Positions 5,588 to 6,649 of a DNA stretch of 6,649 nt are shown here, in pieces. Under the pieces are notes generated by a model, which did not search any database, had not been told where the DNA came from, and was given only the letters and a program-made list of their open reading frames with translations. The DNA is from Bacteroidales bacterium (GTDB lineage: Bacteria > Bacteroidota > Bacteroidia > Bacteroidales > WCHB1-69), in contig JAQUGA010000139.1 in NCBI GenBank assembly GCA_028684405.1, positions 1 through 6,649 on the forward strand. Direction: 5' to 3'. Each line of letters opens with the position of its first letter. Position 1 is the first letter of the stretch. The translations under genes and the position numbers were made by a program.

Positions 5588-6094
5588 ATGACAACAATAG
5601 AATTCAACACGCAACTACTTAATATTGAAAATCACCTTCAACAATTTGCATATTCATTGACAAATAATGAAGATGACGCCAAAGATTTGGTACAAGACAC
5701 TTTATTAAAAGCAATTACCAATCAAGAAAAATACGAAAACGACACCAATCTGAAAGCTTGGACCTTTACGATTATGAAAAATACGTTTATCAACAATTAT
5801 CGCAGAAAGATGAAGTCGAATACGCTGATTGACACCACGGATGATTTGTATTTCATCAATACTTCAAGTGATAACCCTGTTGAAATTGCAGAATCGAAAC
5901 AAGCTGCCAAAGAGATTGTAAAAGCCATTAAAAAACTGGAGCCCGAACAACGCAAACCATTTGAAATGCACGTTGCTGGATTTAAATACAAAGAGATTGC
6001 CGACCATATGGAAATTTCCATTGGTACCGTTAAAAGTCGCATTTTCTTTACTCGTAAAAAGTTGATGAGTCAATTGCATGAATACAATAATTAA
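5588..6094 (+). CDS. ECF-type (sigma-70 family, group 4) RNA polymerase sigma factor
   Basis: This 168-residue protein has region 2 at about 12-78, with DDAKDLVQDTLLKAI (29-43) and the Trp58 helix AWTFTIMKNTFINNYRRK typical of the family. A linker rich in Asp, Ser and Thr follows, and region 4 lies at about 112-164, with EIADHMEISIGTVKSRIFFTRK as the promoter-reading HTH. It would direct RNA polymerase core to a separate promoter set. Compared with the ECF factor at 1051-1599 it is shorter and clearly a different subgroup. The ATG at 5588 follows a good promoter, and a strong terminator begins 34 bp after the stop, so the gene is transcribed alone. There is no anti-sigma partner, which implies control by expression level or by a protein encoded elsewhere. 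Small solitary ECF factors of this size are common in Bacteroidota. Regulon not inferable. Confidence 0.93.
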   Translation: MTTIEFNTQLLNIENHLQQFAYSLTNNEDDAKDLVQDTLLKAITNQEKYENDTNLKAWTFTIMKNTFINNYRRKMKSNTLIDTTDDLYFINTSSDNPVEIAESKQAAKEIVKAIKKLEPEQRKPFEMHVAGFKYKEIADHMEISIGTVKSRIFFTRKKLMSQLHEYNN

Positions 6095-6127
6095 TCCCCT
6101 CCTATATAAATAACAGCCAAATGTTAT

Positions 6128-6162
6128 AAAAGTCTCTGTCTCGCCGATAGAGACTTTTTTTT
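6128..6162 (+). terminator. Strong intrinsic terminator after the second ECF sigma gene
   Basis: AAAAGTCTCT (6128-6137) pairs perfectly with AGAGACTTTT (6149-6158). The stem extends inward by a G-T wobble and two more pairs to a 5-nt loop TCGCC. Eight consecutive T (6155-6162) follow. It is the clearest terminator in the window on the plus strand. Confidence 0.92.
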
Positions 6163-6378
6163 ATTGGCTTAGGTTCATCTTAAACATTGAAATTTTGTTT
6201 TTCCTGAGCTTCAATTTGATGAGTTTAACACAGGTAAAAGCATATTTTTAGCCAAAACAATTACACCGAGGTCTATTTAACGATTTGGGTTGTCTTAATA
6301 AATGGTGTGTTTCTAGGGCTTTTAAAGAAAATCAGCAAATAATCATTAAAAAAGAAAAAAAAACATGGAAAAAGAGAG

Positions 6379-6405
6379 TTTGCTCATTAATTAAGTGTAC
6401 TTTTG
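6379..6405 (+). promoter_or_regulatory. Candidate promoter of the RRM protein gene
   Basis: TACTTTTG (6398-6405) matches the -7 consensus TAnnTTTG exactly and lies 33 bp before the start codon. A TTTG (6379-6382) is present upstream, but its 15-bp spacing is shorter than the usual 19 or so, so the -33 assignment is doubtful. Confidence 0.55.
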
Positions 6406-6438
6406 TTGCGTAAATATCAATTAATATTAAATTTTATT

Positions 6439-6649
6439 ATGAACATTTTTTGTGGAAGTCTTCCTTTTAGCATGCAAGATAATGATTTAAAGGAACTATT
6501 TGAAGAGTACGGCGAAGTTACTGACGCCAAGATTATTAAAGACAAATTTTCAGGTCGCAGTAAAGGTTTTGGATTTGTTGAAATGTCTGACGACAATAAC
6601 GCTCAACAAGCAATTGAAGAGCTTAATGGCGCAGAAGTTAACGGTCGTG
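6439..6649 (+). CDS. RRM-type RNA-binding protein (5' part only, cut by window end)
   Basis: The first 70 codons are present; the gene continues past the window end. They form most of an RNA recognition motif. RNP2 is at residues 3-8 (IFCGSL; the second position after Phe, usually Val, is Cys here). Helix 1 is QDNDLKELFEEYG (13-25), and RNP1 is KGFGFVEM (42-49) with the aromatic Phe44 and Phe46 that stack on RNA bases. Helix 2 follows, with AQQAIEELNG (55-64). Small single-RRM proteins of about 80-120 residues are found in Bacteroidota and cyanobacteria and bind single-stranded RNA, with roles in post-transcriptional control; the targets of this one are unknown. The start at ATG 6439 puts RNP2 right at the N-terminus, as usual for these proteins. 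The gene stands alone behind its own promoter, separated from the sigma factor gene by a terminator and about 275 bp in which I see no other gene. Confidence 0.9.
   Translation, partial: MNIFCGSLPFSMQDNDLKELFEEYGEVTDAKIIKDKFSGRSKGFGFVEMSDDNNAQQAIEELNGAEVNGR

Noticed and set aside
5797..6079. Two minus-strand frames inside the second ECF sigma gene
   Set aside because: Antisense shadows of a clearly coding sigma factor.
1..6649. CRISPR array, tRNA or rRNA genes
   Set aside because: No regularly spaced repeats of CRISPR size, no cloverleaf with a T-loop signature and no rRNA-like sequence were seen on either strand.

Overview
The window looks like a chromosomal segment from a member of the Bacteroidota. 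Four things point that way. It is AT-rich. Its best promoters follow the Bacteroidota plan (-33 TTTG, -7 TAnnTTTG), for example TTTG-N19-TAAATTTG ahead of the first sigma factor. Start codons lack clear Shine-Dalgarno sequences. The gene families are typical of the phylum: a TlpA-like periplasmic thioredoxin with a long N-terminal region, short ECF sigma factors, a GG-leader peptide beside a tiny HTH protein, and a single-RRM protein. I cannot name the genus.

Left part (1-1050), accessory in character. A small cysteine-rich peptide gene on the minus strand (154-357) has a double-glycine leader and a 36-residue core with 7 Cys. It carries its own -7 promoter element and a strong intrinsic terminator. 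Upstream of it on the same strand lies a 79-residue HTH protein (439-678). Just upstream of that gene is a folded element (about 711-764) with the layout of an integron attC site, including a perfect GTTAGGC box on the minus strand. Together these suggest a small, possibly mobile, peptide/regulator module. No modification enzyme or exporter is inside the window.

Middle (1051-3542), minus strand. A first ECF sigma factor has a near-ideal Bacteroidota promoter. Next come about 520 bp without a convincing gene, carrying several short direct and inverted repeats, and then a secreted TlpA/ResA-like thioredoxin-fold protein with a WCSHC active site.

Right part (3760-6649), plus strand. It holds a short tail-less single-stranded DNA-binding protein closed by a terminator, DprA (ssDNA handling and RecA loading in natural transformation), a second ECF sigma factor with its own promoter and strong terminator, and the first 70 codons of an RRM-type RNA-binding protein behind a perfect TACTTTTG element. 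SSB and DprA act on the same substrate, but the terminator between them suggests separate transcription.

The peptide/HTH/attC-like region is the part most worth following up. The remainder is mostly ordinary core and semi-core genes. Neither sigma factor has a recognisable anti-sigma gene beside it.
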